This document shows, in pieces, positions 1 to 9,043 of a stretch of 64,000 nt of DNA (within the stretch, counting starts at the first letter, position 1; each line of letters begins with the position of its first letter). The notes beneath the pieces were generated by a model. That model made no database searches, was not told the origin of the DNA, and was given only the letters and a program-made list of their open reading frames with translations. Source of the DNA: Roseibium sp. MMSF_3544 (GTDB taxonomy: Bacteria; Pseudomonadota; Alphaproteobacteria; Rhizobiales; Stappiaceae); assembly GCF_030732845.1 (NCBI RefSeq), contig NZ_JASHKA010000017.1:1-64000 (forward strand), written 5' to 3'. The translations under genes and the position numbers were made by a program.

Positions 1-156
1 CAAACGGGGACGACAAATCCGGGTAAATTACGCGAGACACGACTTGGAGACGGCTTGTATTGTACCGTTGTTCTAGCGGCATGCTCTCAATCGCATAATC
101 CAAACCGGAAAGCGGTCGCACAGGTCATGGCATGACGAGAGTTTCAGCTAGTTGGC
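1..156. other. Window edge, no gene seen
   Basis: These 156 bases follow the stop codon of the MscS-type gene, which reads leftwards. I see no open frame with a credible start, no RNA gene and no clear terminator hairpin. Confidence 0.4.
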
Positions 157-2403
157 TCATTCAGCGGCGGGCTTGTTCTCTTCGGACGCAGCAGCGGCCG
201 CGGCTGCCGAGGTCAGGGCTTCTTTTTGCTTGTCGTCCAGATTGGCATTTTCAGGCAGCTGGACCCGAACCTCCTTGCGGGCGAACTGGATGTCGTTTTC
301 CTCAAACGCTTTTTGCACGCGCTTGTAGATTTCCTTGCGCACGCCGAACTGTTTGCCAGGTTTCGTCGTGAATTTGCCGCGAACAACGATGCCGACGTCG
401 TCGACATCCGCGACGCCCTGACCCTTGAAGGGAGCCAACAGGTCGTCTTTGAACTCTTCCATTTCCATGATCTCCTGGCCGATCTTCTTGAAGAGTTTGC
501 GGACTTTTTCGACATCCGTATCGAAAGGCACGGTGAATTTCAGCTTCATGATCACCCAGTCACGGGAGAGGTTGGTCAGCTTCGGGATCTGGCCGTAGGG
601 CACGATATGCACCGCACCTTTCGTGCCGCGCAGTTGCAGCGAGCGGATTGAGATTTTCTCGATACTGCCCTGCGTCCCGCCCGTATCGATGAACTCGCCG
701 AGCCGGAAGGCGTCATCCATCAGGAAGAAAACGCCGGAGACCACATCCTGTACGAGGGTCTGCGCACCGAAGCCGATGGCAAGACCGATGACACCCGCGC
801 CGGCCAGGAGCGGCGTGATGTTGATGCCAAGCTGGCTGAGCGCCAGGAGGCCGGTCAGTGTGATGATGGTGACCTGCAACACGACCCGCATGAGAGGCAG
901 GATTGTCGCCAGGCGCGACTTGCCGGCACCGCCCATTTCCGCGTCATCGTCCTGTGTCTCGGCAGGCGGGGAATCCTTGGCGAGCTGATGCGCGACCCAA
1001 AGGTTGGTGATCTCCCAGGCAAGATAGCCTGCTGCCAGGATCAACAGGAAGATGACGCTGTTGCGGGCAACGGCCGAACCGTCGTCACCGCCGAGTGAAA
1101 GCAGATTGAGGCCGTAGATACGTCCGACGACCAGGATCAGGAAGGCAAGCAGTGCGACCCGCGCGATGCGGACATAGCTGTGCCGTGTCTGAAGATGCGC
1201 TGCCTCAGCGACCGGCCCTTCGCCCTGCATCGGCGGCACGATATGCGAAACGATGCCGCGCACCATGGTGTCGAGGAACGGTGCGAACACCACCAGAGCG
1301 ATCACGGCAAGGGAGCGCCCGGCGGTTAGCGCATCCACGCCCATGCTCGCGGTGAACTGCACCAGCAGCCAGTTGAAGGCGATAAAGGCCATGGAGAAGT
1401 AGGGCCAGAACTTGGCCATACGTTCCAGCCCGGAGGTCGGGTCTTCCTCTTCGCCCAAAATGATGCTGGTCAGCCCGTGACGAGCCTTCCAGATGACGGC
1501 GATGATCCAGGCGTTGACGGCAAAACCGATGAAGAAGCGGAAACTGCCCCCGGCATCGGTTCCCGCCGCTTGCATGACGTTGCGAAGGAAAAACGCAACG
1601 CCGACAACGGCGAAGAGGATCGTGAAGTTGTGATAGAGCGATCGTGCCGTCGGATCATCGGCAGTCACCAGACGCAGTTCGCTCCGATTTGGCGCAAGGG
1701 CGAACCGCAGCAAGGCCGCAATCAGGCGGGGCAGGAACACGATCCAGAAAACGGCCTGAAGGGCGAAAGACCGCGTAACCGGGTCGAAGACTGCGATGCG
1801 GCCGACGATCAGTGCAACGATGGCAAAGACCAGCAATCCGCCGAGATCGAGCCCGGCGCGGGTCGAGACAAGTTTTACGGTTTCAAAAAGGCTTTCAGGA
1901 GACTTGCTCTGGATCGTGTCGCGCCTTGTGGACGTGAGGCGGTTGACCAGGAATTCCGCTGCAAACCCGGCCGCCAGAATGAGCGCGATCGCACCGATCA
2001 GAATGTGGATTGGACCGGCGACGGCTCCTGAAAAGAGCGCGCCGATACTGGAGATGATGCCGGTGAAGAGATCCGGCAGGCTCTGAAAGTGACCGGCGAC
2101 CATGGCTCCGAAAGCACCGACGGCGGTTCTGAGCTGCTCAACAAAGCCCGGACCCTCGGCCACGGGCGTGTCTTGTCCTGCTGCTGCGGCGCTTTGTTGC
2201 AGCAGCGTCATGAGGTCCGTCAGTGCCTCAACCTGCTCCGGATCGAGATCCGAAACGAGCTTTTCCATCGCGTCCTGTTGAAGGGCCGGAGGCAGGTCGG
2301 AGGCGGCCTCCTGTGCGTGACCGGGTCCCGGGAAGAATGCAGCCACGGCCAAAAAAACACAGGCAGCACAAGCGAATAGAAATTTCTGAAAAGCACCGGT
2401 CAT
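157..2403 (-). CDS. MscS-family mechanosensitive ion channel, large form
   Basis: Large inner-membrane mechanosensitive channel (about 748 aa, against about 286 for E. coli MscS) that should open under membrane tension on hypo-osmotic shock. The first ~30 residues look like a signal peptide ending in GHA. Many hydrophobic segments follow a periplasmic N-terminal region. The MscS core begins near residue 519 and carries the glycine/alanine-rich pore helix (AGAGVIGLAIGFGAQTLVQD) and the following beta domain. The tail is alanine-rich. I chose the ATG at 2403 because a GGGGG ribosome site lies just upstream and the signal peptide then starts at residue 1. An open frame continues 20 codons upstream. 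Family assignment is firm; ion selectivity cannot be read. Confidence 0.9.
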   Translation of the reverse strand: MTGAFQKFLFACAACVFLAVAAFFPGPGHAQEAASDLPPALQQDAMEKLVSDLDPEQVEALTDLMTLLQQSAAAAGQDTPVAEGPGFVEQLRTAVGAFGAMVAGHFQSLPDLFTGIISSIGALFSGAVAGPIHILIGAIALILAAGFAAEFLVNRLTSTRRDTIQSKSPESLFETVKLVSTRAGLDLGGLLVFAIVALIVGRIAVFDPVTRSFALQAVFWIVFLPRLIAALLRFALAPNRSELRLVTADDPTARSLYHNFTILFAVVGVAFFLRNVMQAAGTDAGGSFRFFIGFAVNAWIIAVIWKARHGLTSIILGEEEDPTSGLERMAKFWPYFSMAFIAFNWLLVQFTASMGVDALTAGRSLAVIALVVFAPFLDTMVRGIVSHIVPPMQGEGPVAEAAHLQTRHSYVRIARVALLAFLILVVGRIYGLNLLSLGGDDGSAVARNSVIFLLILAAGYLAWEITNLWVAHQLAKDSPPAETQDDDAEMGGAGKSRLATILPLMRVVLQVTIITLTGLLALSQLGINITPLLAGAGVIGLAIGFGAQTLVQDVVSGVFFLMDDAFRLGEFIDTGGTQGSIEKISIRSLQLRGTKGAVHIVPYGQIPKLTNLSRDWVIMKLKFTVPFDTDVEKVRKLFKKIGQEIMEMEEFKDDLLAPFKGQGVADVDDVGIVVRGKFTTKPGKQFGVRKEIYKRVQKAFEENDIQFARKEVRVQLPENANLDDKQKEALTSAAAAAAASEENKPAAE

Positions 2404-2628
2404 GACGGGACCCCCAACGGTGTTGGTTCGTATCATCTCAAATAAGACATGCCCATGGTGCAAAATCCATTAATATTCCGCAGCGTAATTTTCGAAATGT
2501 GGAAAGCTCGCTGTGCACGGAAATTGGGCGATGTCGCAATTGACGAGATAAGACCGGACGACGGCGCTTGATCCGAACCGCGTATGCGTCTACCTCCATG
2601 CGATATCAATTATTGTGAGCGGGACTGA

Positions 2629-3054
2629 ATGAATACCCCCCCACCCAGCGCGAATATTTCCCCCGGCCCGGTTTGGGCCCTGATGAGCCCCATCGGCCGG
2701 ATAGGCCGAGAGCCCTATTGGCTCTGCTTTGCACTTGTTTGGGTCATTATCGGCATGGCAATCAGGATCTGGTGGTTGTCCATTCCCGGATTGCCCAATC
2801 CCGAAGATGTGACACCAAGCGCGTTTGCGGGTTCGAACCCTTTGTTTCCGCTTCTCTTCTTCGTGCTGCAGTGGTTCGAGCTTGCGATCGTGATCAAGCG
2901 CCTCCAGGACATTGGACAGAACGGTTTCTGGGCGCTGCTCATCTTTCTGCCGGGTGTCAATCTGCTGATGGTCATCGGGCTGGGCTTCGTTCCGAGCCAG
3001 ACTCAACCCAACAAGAACGGTCCGTTACCCAACAGCTACTGGCGCAAATCCTGA
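2629..3054 (+). CDS. DUF805 family small membrane protein
   Basis: A 141-residue inner-membrane protein with the DUF805 pattern: a short N-terminal GRIGREPYW motif, hydrophobic helices at about 31-51, 72-90 and 100-120, and the family signature RLQDIGQNGFW at 91-101. It ends in the usual short polar tail (TQPNKNGPLP). No biochemical function is known for the family (YhaH/YiaA-like proteins). It lies 51 bp upstream of dapE on the same strand, so the two may be co-transcribed; this is a common neighbour in related genomes. Family call is confident, role unknown. Confidence 0.85.
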   Translation: MNTPPPSANISPGPVWALMSPIGRIGREPYWLCFALVWVIIGMAIRIWWLSIPGLPNPEDVTPSAFAGSNPLFPLLFFVLQWFELAIVIKRLQDIGQNGFWALLIFLPGVNLLMVIGLGFVPSQTQPNKNGPLPNSYWRKS

Positions 3055-3105
3055 GGCCCGATCCAGAACCCCTACGCCTTTTCCTCAAGAAAGCTTCCGC
3101 CTGTC

Positions 3106-4281
3106 ATGACGTCGACTGCCGTATCCATCGCCCAAGACCTCATTCGCTGCCCTTCGGTGACGCCTCAAGAAGGCGGAGCGCTTGCAGCACTTGAAAAGCT
3201 GCTTGGCGGGGCAGGGTTCTCTGTTTCCCGGGTGACGTTTCGCGATGAGGGCACGCCGGATGTGGAAAACCTGTTCGCGACGATCGGGTCGGGACAACCG
3301 CACTTCGTTTTTGCCGGTCATACCGATGTCGTTCCGGCGGGCGCGGAAAGTGACTGGAGCCACGGCCCGTTTGACGGTGATATTTCAAACGGTGTCCTCT
3401 TCGGGCGCGGCGCTGTTGACATGAAGGGCGGAATTGCCGCCTTTGCCGCCGCCGCACTCTCGTTCGTCAACGAGTTGGGTGCCGGCTTCGGCGGAACGAT
3501 CTCTTTCCTGATCACGGGAGATGAAGAAGGCCCGGCTGTGAACGGGACCGTCAAGCTGCTTCAATGGGCTGAGAGCCAGGGTCACGTGTTCGATGCCTGC
3601 ATTGTCGGAGAACCGACCAATCCGAACCAACTTGGCGATGCAATCAAGATTGGCCGCCGGGGGTCTCTCTCCGGAACCGTGACCGTGGCCGGCACCCAGG
3701 GACATGCTGCCTACCCGCATCTTGCCGCCAATCCGATCCCGGGCCTTTTGCGCCTGCTGACAGCCCTTGACACACTGGAGCTGGATCACGGCAATGAACG
3801 TTTCCAGCCAACCAACCTGGAGATTGTCACGGTCGACGTTGGAAATCCCGCCTTCAATGTCATCCCGGCGCGCGCGGAAGCCCGCTTCAATATCCGCTAC
3901 AATGACGAATGGACTTTGGAGAGCCTGAAGGCGAAAATTCTGCAGACGCTTGAAGCGGTGGATCTCGGCGATCTGAAGCTCGACATTGAATTCAAGCGCG
4001 ACGCCAGCGAATCTTTTCTGACAAAGGACGAAAGACTGATCGAGACACTGGGGACCGCCGTAAAGGCAGAGACAGGGCGCGTTCCGGAATTGTCGACAGG
4101 TGGCGGCACGTCCGATGCGCGGTTTATCAAGAACTATTGCCCTGTGGTTGAGTTCGGCCTTGTCGGGCAGACCATGCACAAGGTTGATGAATGCGTGAAT
4201 GTCGAGGATCTTGACCGGCTGACAGCGATCTATAAACGATTCCTGGTCAGTTACTTTTCGAAGGCTTCGGGAGCAGCTTGA
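3106..4281 (+). CDS. dapE: Succinyl-diaminopimelate desuccinylase
   Basis: Cytosolic M20-family metalloenzyme that hydrolyses N-succinyl-LL-2,6-diaminopimelate to LL-diaminopimelate and succinate in the succinylase branch of lysine/peptidoglycan precursor synthesis. The 391-aa length is typical. Dizinc-site residues are visible: H72 in GHTDVV, D105 in GRGAVDMKGG, E140/E141 in GDEEGP, E169 in VGEPT, and H358 in GQTMHKVDE. The GGTSDARF motif near the C-terminus is also conserved. It reads with the DUF805 gene upstream and overlaps or abuts the membrane-protein gene downstream. Its pathway partner dapD lies convergently just beyond. Confidence 0.97.
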   Translation: MTSTAVSIAQDLIRCPSVTPQEGGALAALEKLLGGAGFSVSRVTFRDEGTPDVENLFATIGSGQPHFVFAGHTDVVPAGAESDWSHGPFDGDISNGVLFGRGAVDMKGGIAAFAAAALSFVNELGAGFGGTISFLITGDEEGPAVNGTVKLLQWAESQGHVFDACIVGEPTNPNQLGDAIKIGRRGSLSGTVTVAGTQGHAAYPHLAANPIPGLLRLLTALDTLELDHGNERFQPTNLEIVTVDVGNPAFNVIPARAEARFNIRYNDEWTLESLKAKILQTLEAVDLGDLKLDIEFKRDASESFLTKDERLIETLGTAVKAETGRVPELSTGGGTSDARFIKNYCPVVEFGLVGQTMHKVDECVNVEDLDRLTAIYKRFLVSYFSKASGAA

Positions 4282-4292
4282 TCTTGATCAGC

Positions 4293-4877
4293 ATGAACGA
4301 AATCCGGGCGGCGCTGGACGGGTCCTGGTTGCTGTTGCGCAACCGGCCCGAAGGCATGGCATTCTTCGACCAGTCCATCCATGGCTTCTGGCGTTCCTTC
4401 CAGGTCTTCTTTTTGCTGGTGCCCGCGTACATGCTGGCCGGCCTCTACGAAAAGCAGCTCTATCTCGTCGAAAACCGCTATCACCCGGAGGGCTTTCCCA
4501 ACAATGCCTTCTGGACGGCTCAGGCGTTCGGTCACGGCATCGACTGGATTGCGCTGCCGGTTATCCTGGCGCTCATTGCCGCGCCTATCGGCATTTCACA
4601 CCGCTACGTGCCCTATGTGGTGGTCCGGAACTGGACCAGTTTGCTGGCCTCGATTCCTTTCATGCTGACCTACATTCTTTACCTGCTCGGCATTTTCCCG
4701 CTGGGAATAACGGTGCTGCTCTATTTGACCTGCGTTGTCGTTCTGCTCTGGTACCGCTTTCTGGTCGCGCGGATCGCATTGCAGGCCACAATCAGTCTGG
4801 CCATCGGGGTCGTGGTCCTCGACATTCTGCTCTCGCTCGTGATCGCCCAGGTCGTCGGCATTCTCTGGAACATCTGA
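4293..4877 (+). CDS. Conserved hypothetical membrane protein downstream of dapE
   Basis: A 194-residue protein with an N-terminal soluble segment (about 1-35) and about five hydrophobic segments covering most of the rest, so probably an integral inner-membrane protein. I do not recognise a named family. A TTG at 4278 overlaps the dapE stop (TTGA) and would add five residues; I prefer the ATG at 4293. Either way it is tightly coupled to dapE, and it ends just before a strong terminator. Similar small membrane proteins often follow dapE in Hyphomicrobiales, but no function can be inferred. Confidence 0.75.
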   Translation: MNEIRAALDGSWLLLRNRPEGMAFFDQSIHGFWRSFQVFFLLVPAYMLAGLYEKQLYLVENRYHPEGFPNNAFWTAQAFGHGIDWIALPVILALIAAPIGISHRYVPYVVVRNWTSLLASIPFMLTYILYLLGIFPLGITVLLYLTCVVVLLWYRFLVARIALQATISLAIGVVVLDILLSLVIAQVVGILWNI

Positions 4878-4881
4878 AACC

Positions 4882-4913
4882 AAAAAAACCCCGCCTTCGG
4901 AAAGGCGGGGTTT
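4882..4913. terminator. Bidirectional rho-independent terminator between the dapE unit and dapD
   Basis: A perfect 12-bp stem, AAACCCCGCCTT (4886-4897) pairing with 4902-4913, around a CGGA loop. A-tracts on the left and T-tracts on the right let it work on both strands. It sits between two convergent genes and should end both transcripts. Confidence 0.85.
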
Positions 4914-4938
4914 GTTCAGGTTCAACGATCTGAATCGA

Positions 4939-5790
4939 TCAGTCGCGTAGCAATTCGTTGATGGCCGTTTTCGAGCGGGTTCTTTCATCGACCGTTTTCA
5001 CGATAACCGCGCAATAAAGGTTCGGTGCGGCCTCACCGTTGCCCATCAGGCTCGAAGTCGGCATGGAACCTGCGACCACGACAGAATATGGCGGCACTTC
5101 GCCGTAGCTGATTTCGCCTGTCATCCGGTTCACGATACGGGTCGACTGGCCGATATAGACGCCCATGCCCAGGACGGACCCTTCCCGCACGATGCAGCCT
5201 TCAACGACCTCCGAACGGGCGCCGATGAAGCAATTGTCCTCGATAATGACCGGGCCGGCCTGCAGGGGCTCCAGAACGCCGCCAATGCCAACGCCGCCGG
5301 AAAGGTGCACGTTCTTGCCGATCTGTGCGCAGGACCCGACGGTTGCCCAGGTGTCGACCATTGTGCCTTCGTCCACATAGGCGCCGAGATTGACGAAAGA
5401 CGGCATCAAGACCACGCCCTTGCCGATAAAGGCCGAGCGGCGCACGGTGCAGTTGGGAACCGCGCGAAAGCCTGCATCTTCGAAATCCGAGCCACCCCAG
5501 CTGTCGAACTTGGAGGGCACCTTGTCCCACCAGACCGCCTGACCCGGCCCACCCTTGATGACTTCCATCGGGTTGAGACGGAAAGACAGGAGAACGGCTT
5601 TCTTGGCCCACTGATTGACGACCCAGTCTCCATCCTTCTTTTCTGCAACGCGCAACTCGCCGCGGTCGAGAAGGTTCAGTGTGGTTTCCACTGCATCCCG
5701 GATCTCGCCGGTCGTCGAGGTTTCAATGGAAGCACGGTCTTCGAAAGCCGCGTCGATGATTTGGGACAGGGCGGCGAGATCATGGGTCAT
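4939..5790 (-). CDS. dapD: 2,3,4,5-tetrahydropyridine-2,6-dicarboxylate N-succinyltransferase
   Basis: Acyl-CoA-dependent enzyme adding succinyl to tetrahydrodipicolinate, the step that opens the succinylase route to diaminopimelate and lysine. The 283-aa length is typical. An alpha-helical N-terminal domain (about 1-100) precedes a left-handed beta-helix made of hexapeptide repeats (about 105-240), with the usual signatures FVNLGAYVDEGTMVDTWATVGSCAQIG and GGVGIGGVLEP. It acts as a trimer in the cytosol. It is alone on the minus strand, convergent with dapE; in many relatives the two genes run the same way, so this locus has been rearranged. Confidence 0.97.
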   Translation of the reverse strand: MTHDLAALSQIIDAAFEDRASIETSTTGEIRDAVETTLNLLDRGELRVAEKKDGDWVVNQWAKKAVLLSFRLNPMEVIKGGPGQAVWWDKVPSKFDSWGGSDFEDAGFRAVPNCTVRRSAFIGKGVVLMPSFVNLGAYVDEGTMVDTWATVGSCAQIGKNVHLSGGVGIGGVLEPLQAGPVIIEDNCFIGARSEVVEGCIVREGSVLGMGVYIGQSTRIVNRMTGEISYGEVPPYSVVVAGSMPTSSLMGNGEAAPNLYCAVIVKTVDERTRSKTAINELLRD

Positions 5791-6423
5791 CTGACAGAGG
5801 TCTCCGGCGTTAACAATTTGTGCGCGGACCTAAGCCGCCGGACCGATCCCTGTCAAGCACAGGGCGGCTGCCAAGTGTTCTGAGGGCGACATAGCCAGCG
5901 CGACTGGCTGGCGTGAGCGATGTTTCGACAGTCATCAAAGCTAAGCCTCGCGTGATGCGGGATCGGTGGGTCTGAAGTGGAAACTTTGCGGGAAGTGTTC
6001 GCCGGCGCCGCGTCTCCGGTCCCGGATCTTGGTTCTGCCGCTTCCGGGGCTGTTACTATTGATTTCAGCTTCGGACTTACTCGGAACTTTCCGTATGCGC
6101 CCTTAGGTGGTGTGGATCGATACCTTCTTTGCTAACACCCCCTTCATCCTGAGGAGGACCGTCGGGTCCGTCTCGAAGGATGGGCCGCGCACTTCGGAGT
6201 ATGCCGCCCATCCTTCGAGACAGCGCTTCGCACTTCCTCAGGATGAGGAAGATGTTGTGCAATCTTCAGCCGGGATGACAAACCTCAAACTTTTGGAATT
6301 CAGTCGCGCACGCGTAGTTTGCTTCTTGAATCTAGTTGAGAAAAAATAATGCGATCCTTTCCGTTTTCGCTAGTTTTTGCCGTCTTGAGAAGGCGTAAGA
6401 TGATGTGACGTCAACTTAGGGAT
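5791..6423. other. Intergenic region with a REP-type repeat pair
   Basis: A 633-bp stretch between dapD (reading left) and the EamA gene (reading right). It must hold the dapD promoter, which I cannot pinpoint, and contains the inverted REP pair listed separately at 6143-6248. A ribosome site (AGGG) lies just before 6424. I see no credible small gene. Confidence 0.6.
6143..6248. repeat. REP-type palindromic repeat pair (CATCCTGAGGA family)
   Basis: Two related units in opposite orientation: TCATCCTGAGGA...TCTCGAAGGATGGGC (6144-6185) and its near complement GCCCATCCTTCGAGA...TCCTCAGGATGAGG (about 6206-6248). The same unit pair recurs at 10047-10208. Non-coding dispersed repeats of this type are common in Hyphomicrobiales intergenic regions. 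Confidence 0.8.
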
Positions 6424-7341
6424 ATGGCTGTCATCGTGGAACTGTGGATCCCGATCACAATCTTTGCAGCATTTTGCCAGAACTTGCGCACGGCAATGCA
6501 GAAGCATCTGAAGGGTAGGCTCGGGAACACCGGCGCGACCTTTGTCCGCTTTGGTTACGGGGTGCCATTTGCGCTTCTCTACGCCGCGGTCCTTCACTTC
6601 GTCTTCGAGAACCCTCTGCCAAGCCCCACAACCACGTTGCTGGTCGCCGGTGCGCTCGGTGGGCTGGCGCAGATTGTCGCGACGTTCCTGTTGATCTACC
6701 TGTTTTCTTTTCGCAACTTCGCCGTCGGAACGGCCTATTCCAAGACCGAACCGATCCAGGCAGCATTGTTCGGACTGGTCGTACTCGGCGAGCACGTCTC
6801 CCTTATCGTTGCTCTGTGCATTATGGTCGGCATCGCCGGTGTCATCATTATTTCGCTGGCACGCGTTCCCTTGACGTTATCAGCCGTGCGCTCGTCGCTC
6901 TTTGGTCGGCCCGCTCTGATCGGACTGGCGTCGGCCGCCTTTTTCGGAGCCTCGGCGGTTGCTTACCGAACTGCATCTTTGTCGTTGGATGGGACGACGG
7001 TTGCCATGCAGGCCGCAACCGCCCTGGTCTATGCGACGCTGTTTCAAACATGTGCGATGTCGATCTGGATGGTTTTTCGCGAGCCGGAGGAATTGCGCGC
7101 CAGCCTGAGAGCCTGGCGTGCCGCAATCTGGGTCGGGGCCTCCGGTGTTGCCGGGTCCATCGGCTGGTTCACTGCCATGACGCTGCAGAACGTCGCCTAT
7201 GTCCGTGCGCTTGCCCAGATCGAGCTGGTTTTCACCTTCCTTGCCTCCTGGCTGGTCTTCAAGGAAGTGATCTCCCGCTCGGAAATTGTCGGATGCCTGC
7301 TGATTGTTGCCGCAGTGATTGGAATTATCCTGCTTGGATAA
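6424..7341 (+). CDS. EamA/DMT-family transporter
   Basis: A 305-residue inner-membrane protein of the drug/metabolite transporter superfamily. It has about ten hydrophobic helices arranged as two EamA repeats of roughly 140 residues (about 1-140 and 150-305). The second helix pair of each half ends in the usual pattern (AYSKTEPIQAALFG; QIELVFTFLASWLVFKE). The substrate cannot be read; family members export amino acids, metabolites or drugs. It stands alone, preceded by an AGGG ribosome site and a repeat region, and convergent with the reductase gene. Confidence 0.88.
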   Translation: MAVIVELWIPITIFAAFCQNLRTAMQKHLKGRLGNTGATFVRFGYGVPFALLYAAVLHFVFENPLPSPTTTLLVAGALGGLAQIVATFLLIYLFSFRNFAVGTAYSKTEPIQAALFGLVVLGEHVSLIVALCIMVGIAGVIIISLARVPLTLSAVRSSLFGRPALIGLASAAFFGASAVAYRTASLSLDGTTVAMQAATALVYATLFQTCAMSIWMVFREPEELRASLRAWRAAIWVGASGVAGSIGWFTAMTLQNVAYVRALAQIELVFTFLASWLVFKEVISRSEIVGCLLIVAAVIGIILLG

Positions 7342-7398
7342 GACGGATGATCGCGCTGATGCGCAACCGTGCCGAGTTCAGCGACAACACTAAGCGGT

Positions 7399-8445
7399 TC
7401 AGGCCACTTCCAGAACAATCTTGCCAATATGCCCCTTTTGGCCAAAGGCTTCTTGCGCGGCAGAAATCTCTTTCAAAGGATAGGTCTCAGCGACCAGCGG
7501 CTGGACTTCCTTGCGTTCGATGCGTGCGACCAGGTTTCCGAAAACCTGTGGTTCCAGAACCGTGCAGCCAAAGAAACTGAGGTCCTTGAGATAGAGCGTC
7601 CTGACATCGAGTGTGACCATCGGGCCGCCGATCGCACCTGATGCTGCATAGCGCCCCTTGGGTTTCAGGATTTCGAGGAGCGAAGGCCACTTTTCACCGG
7701 CGACAAGATCTATAACGACGTCTACCGAGTTGGCCCCGAGCTCGCTTGCATAATCTGCATCCCTGTTGAGTGTCCGGTCTGCGCCGAGCTCAAGCAATGC
7801 GCCGGATTTGGCAGGACTTGTCACTGCGATGACTGTGGCGCCTCTTGCTTTGGCCAGCTGGATCGCCGCCGATCCGACGCCTCCAGACGCTCCGGTTATG
7901 AAAACTGTGTCTCCTGCTTTCACGCCGGTCCGTTCAAGCATGTTTTCCGCTGTTGAATAGGAACAGGGAAACGAGGCGAGTTCGGCATCGCCCAGATCGC
8001 AGGTGATCGCATAGGCGTGGCGCGCGGCCACCTTTGTGAACTGGGCAAAGCCACCGTTGCATTCAGATCCGAAATACCACGGTGAGGCAAGCTGCTCGCC
8101 TCCCGCCTCCACCAGACAGGGTTCGATCAAGACACGCTGACCAATCCGGGACGGGTCGACGCCTTCGCCAACCGCAACGATCGTTCCACACACGTCTGCG
8201 CCCTGGATCAACGGCAATTTGAGAGCGACGCCTGTCCAGGCCGCGTCTTCTGCCTCGTTGTCTCCCTTCGAATACCAGCCGATACGCGTGTTGACGTCAG
8301 TGTTGTTGACCCCTGCTGCCAGCACCCGAACGAGAACGTCGCCCGGGCCCGGGCGCGGTGTTTCGAGATCATCGCGCCATTGAAGCTTATCGGGGCCGCC
8401 ATGCCCGGTCAGGACGACACCATGCATTTTTTCTGGGATGGGCAC
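7399..8445 (-). CDS. Zinc-type alcohol dehydrogenase-like NAD(P)H:quinone reductase family protein
   Basis: A 348-aa medium-chain dehydrogenase/reductase. The N-terminal GroES-like domain (about 8-150) leads into a Rossmann domain with the nucleotide motif GASGGVGSAAIQLAKA at 185-200. The structural-zinc cysteine cluster of classic alcohol dehydrogenases is absent, so a quinone oxidoreductase or enoyl reductase activity is more likely than alcohol oxidation. The GTG at 8445 is chosen because GGAG lies 8 bases upstream; an ATG at 8427 is possible. It is divergent from a TetR regulator across a 67-bp gap holding two copies of a palindrome, so it is probably that regulator's target and may deal with a reactive or toxic compound. 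Confidence 0.85.
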   Translation of the reverse strand: MPIPEKMHGVVLTGHGGPDKLQWRDDLETPRPGPGDVLVRVLAAGVNNTDVNTRIGWYSKGDNEAEDAAWTGVALKLPLIQGADVCGTIVAVGEGVDPSRIGQRVLIEPCLVEAGGEQLASPWYFGSECNGGFAQFTKVAARHAYAITCDLGDAELASFPCSYSTAENMLERTGVKAGDTVFITGASGGVGSAAIQLAKARGATVIAVTSPAKSGALLELGADRTLNRDADYASELGANSVDVVIDLVAGEKWPSLLEILKPKGRYAASGAIGGPMVTLDVRTLYLKDLSFFGCTVLEPQVFGNLVARIERKEVQPLVAETYPLKEISAAQEAFGQKGHIGKIVLEVA

Positions 8446-8458
8446 GGGAAGTTCTCCG

Positions 8459-8502
8459 GTAGAATGATTGTTCTACTTGCTCGGGTAGAGCATTTGTTCT
8501 AC
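8459..8502. promoter_or_regulatory. Two tandem TetR-type operators
   Basis: The 67-bp divergent gap holds two 18-bp palindromes with a 26-bp start-to-start spacing: GTAGAATGATTGTTCTAC (8459-8476, perfect 6-bp arms) and GTAGAGCATTTGTTCTAC (8485-8502, one arm mismatch). Their position between a TetR-family gene and an enzyme gene makes them likely operators for that regulator. Binding is inferred. Confidence 0.7.
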
Positions 8503-8512
8503 CCCGTCAACC

Positions 8513-9034
8513 ATGACCGACACAAAAACCAGGATCGCCGCCGGACTGGAGCGGGTGTTCGCGGAGAACGGGTTCGCCGAGCCGAACATCGACAGCCTGC
8601 GCGAGGCCGCTGGTGTCAGCCTCAGAACACTCTATAAGTACATGCCTTCGCGAGAGGAAATGGTGCTGAGTGCCCTGGAACACAGGCATGGCCGTTACAT
8701 GGATCTGGTTTTTTCAGACATGCCGGCGGACGACGCGCCCATCTTGCATGTCGTGTTTGACCGTGTTGCACGCTGGATGGCCGAAGAGGCGGCGCATGGA
8801 TGTCTTTTCCACGCAGCAGTTGCCTCCGCGCCGCACAACGAACGTCTTCGTGCCCTGCTTGGAAGGCACAAGACGGAAGTCGCACAGAAGATCGCGGTAT
8901 TGTCCGGACTTCCGGAGCGGAGCGGAGAAATCGCCCTGATCATCGAAGGCCTGATGCAGGACTGGCCACTTCATGGTGACAAGGCGACTGAAAGTGCCAA
9001 GACCCTCGGCGATTTGCTTCTCAGCGTCCGGTGA
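8513..9034 (+). CDS. TetR/AcrR-family transcriptional regulator
   Basis: A 173-aa regulator. The helix-turn-helix lies at about residues 22-45 (FAEPNIDSLREAAGVSLRTLYKYMPSREEM), followed by an all-helical ligand-binding and dimerisation domain. Usual length for a short TetR protein is about 190, so this is slightly compact but complete. It begins 11 bases after the second palindrome in the divergent gap, which suggests autorepression and control of the reductase gene on the other strand. The ligand is unknown. Confidence 0.9.
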   Translation: MTDTKTRIAAGLERVFAENGFAEPNIDSLREAAGVSLRTLYKYMPSREEMVLSALEHRHGRYMDLVFSDMPADDAPILHVVFDRVARWMAEEAAHGCLFHAAVASAPHNERLRALLGRHKTEVAQKIAVLSGLPERSGEIALIIEGLMQDWPLHGDKATESAKTLGDLLLSVR

Positions 9035-9043
9035 ATCGCTGCG

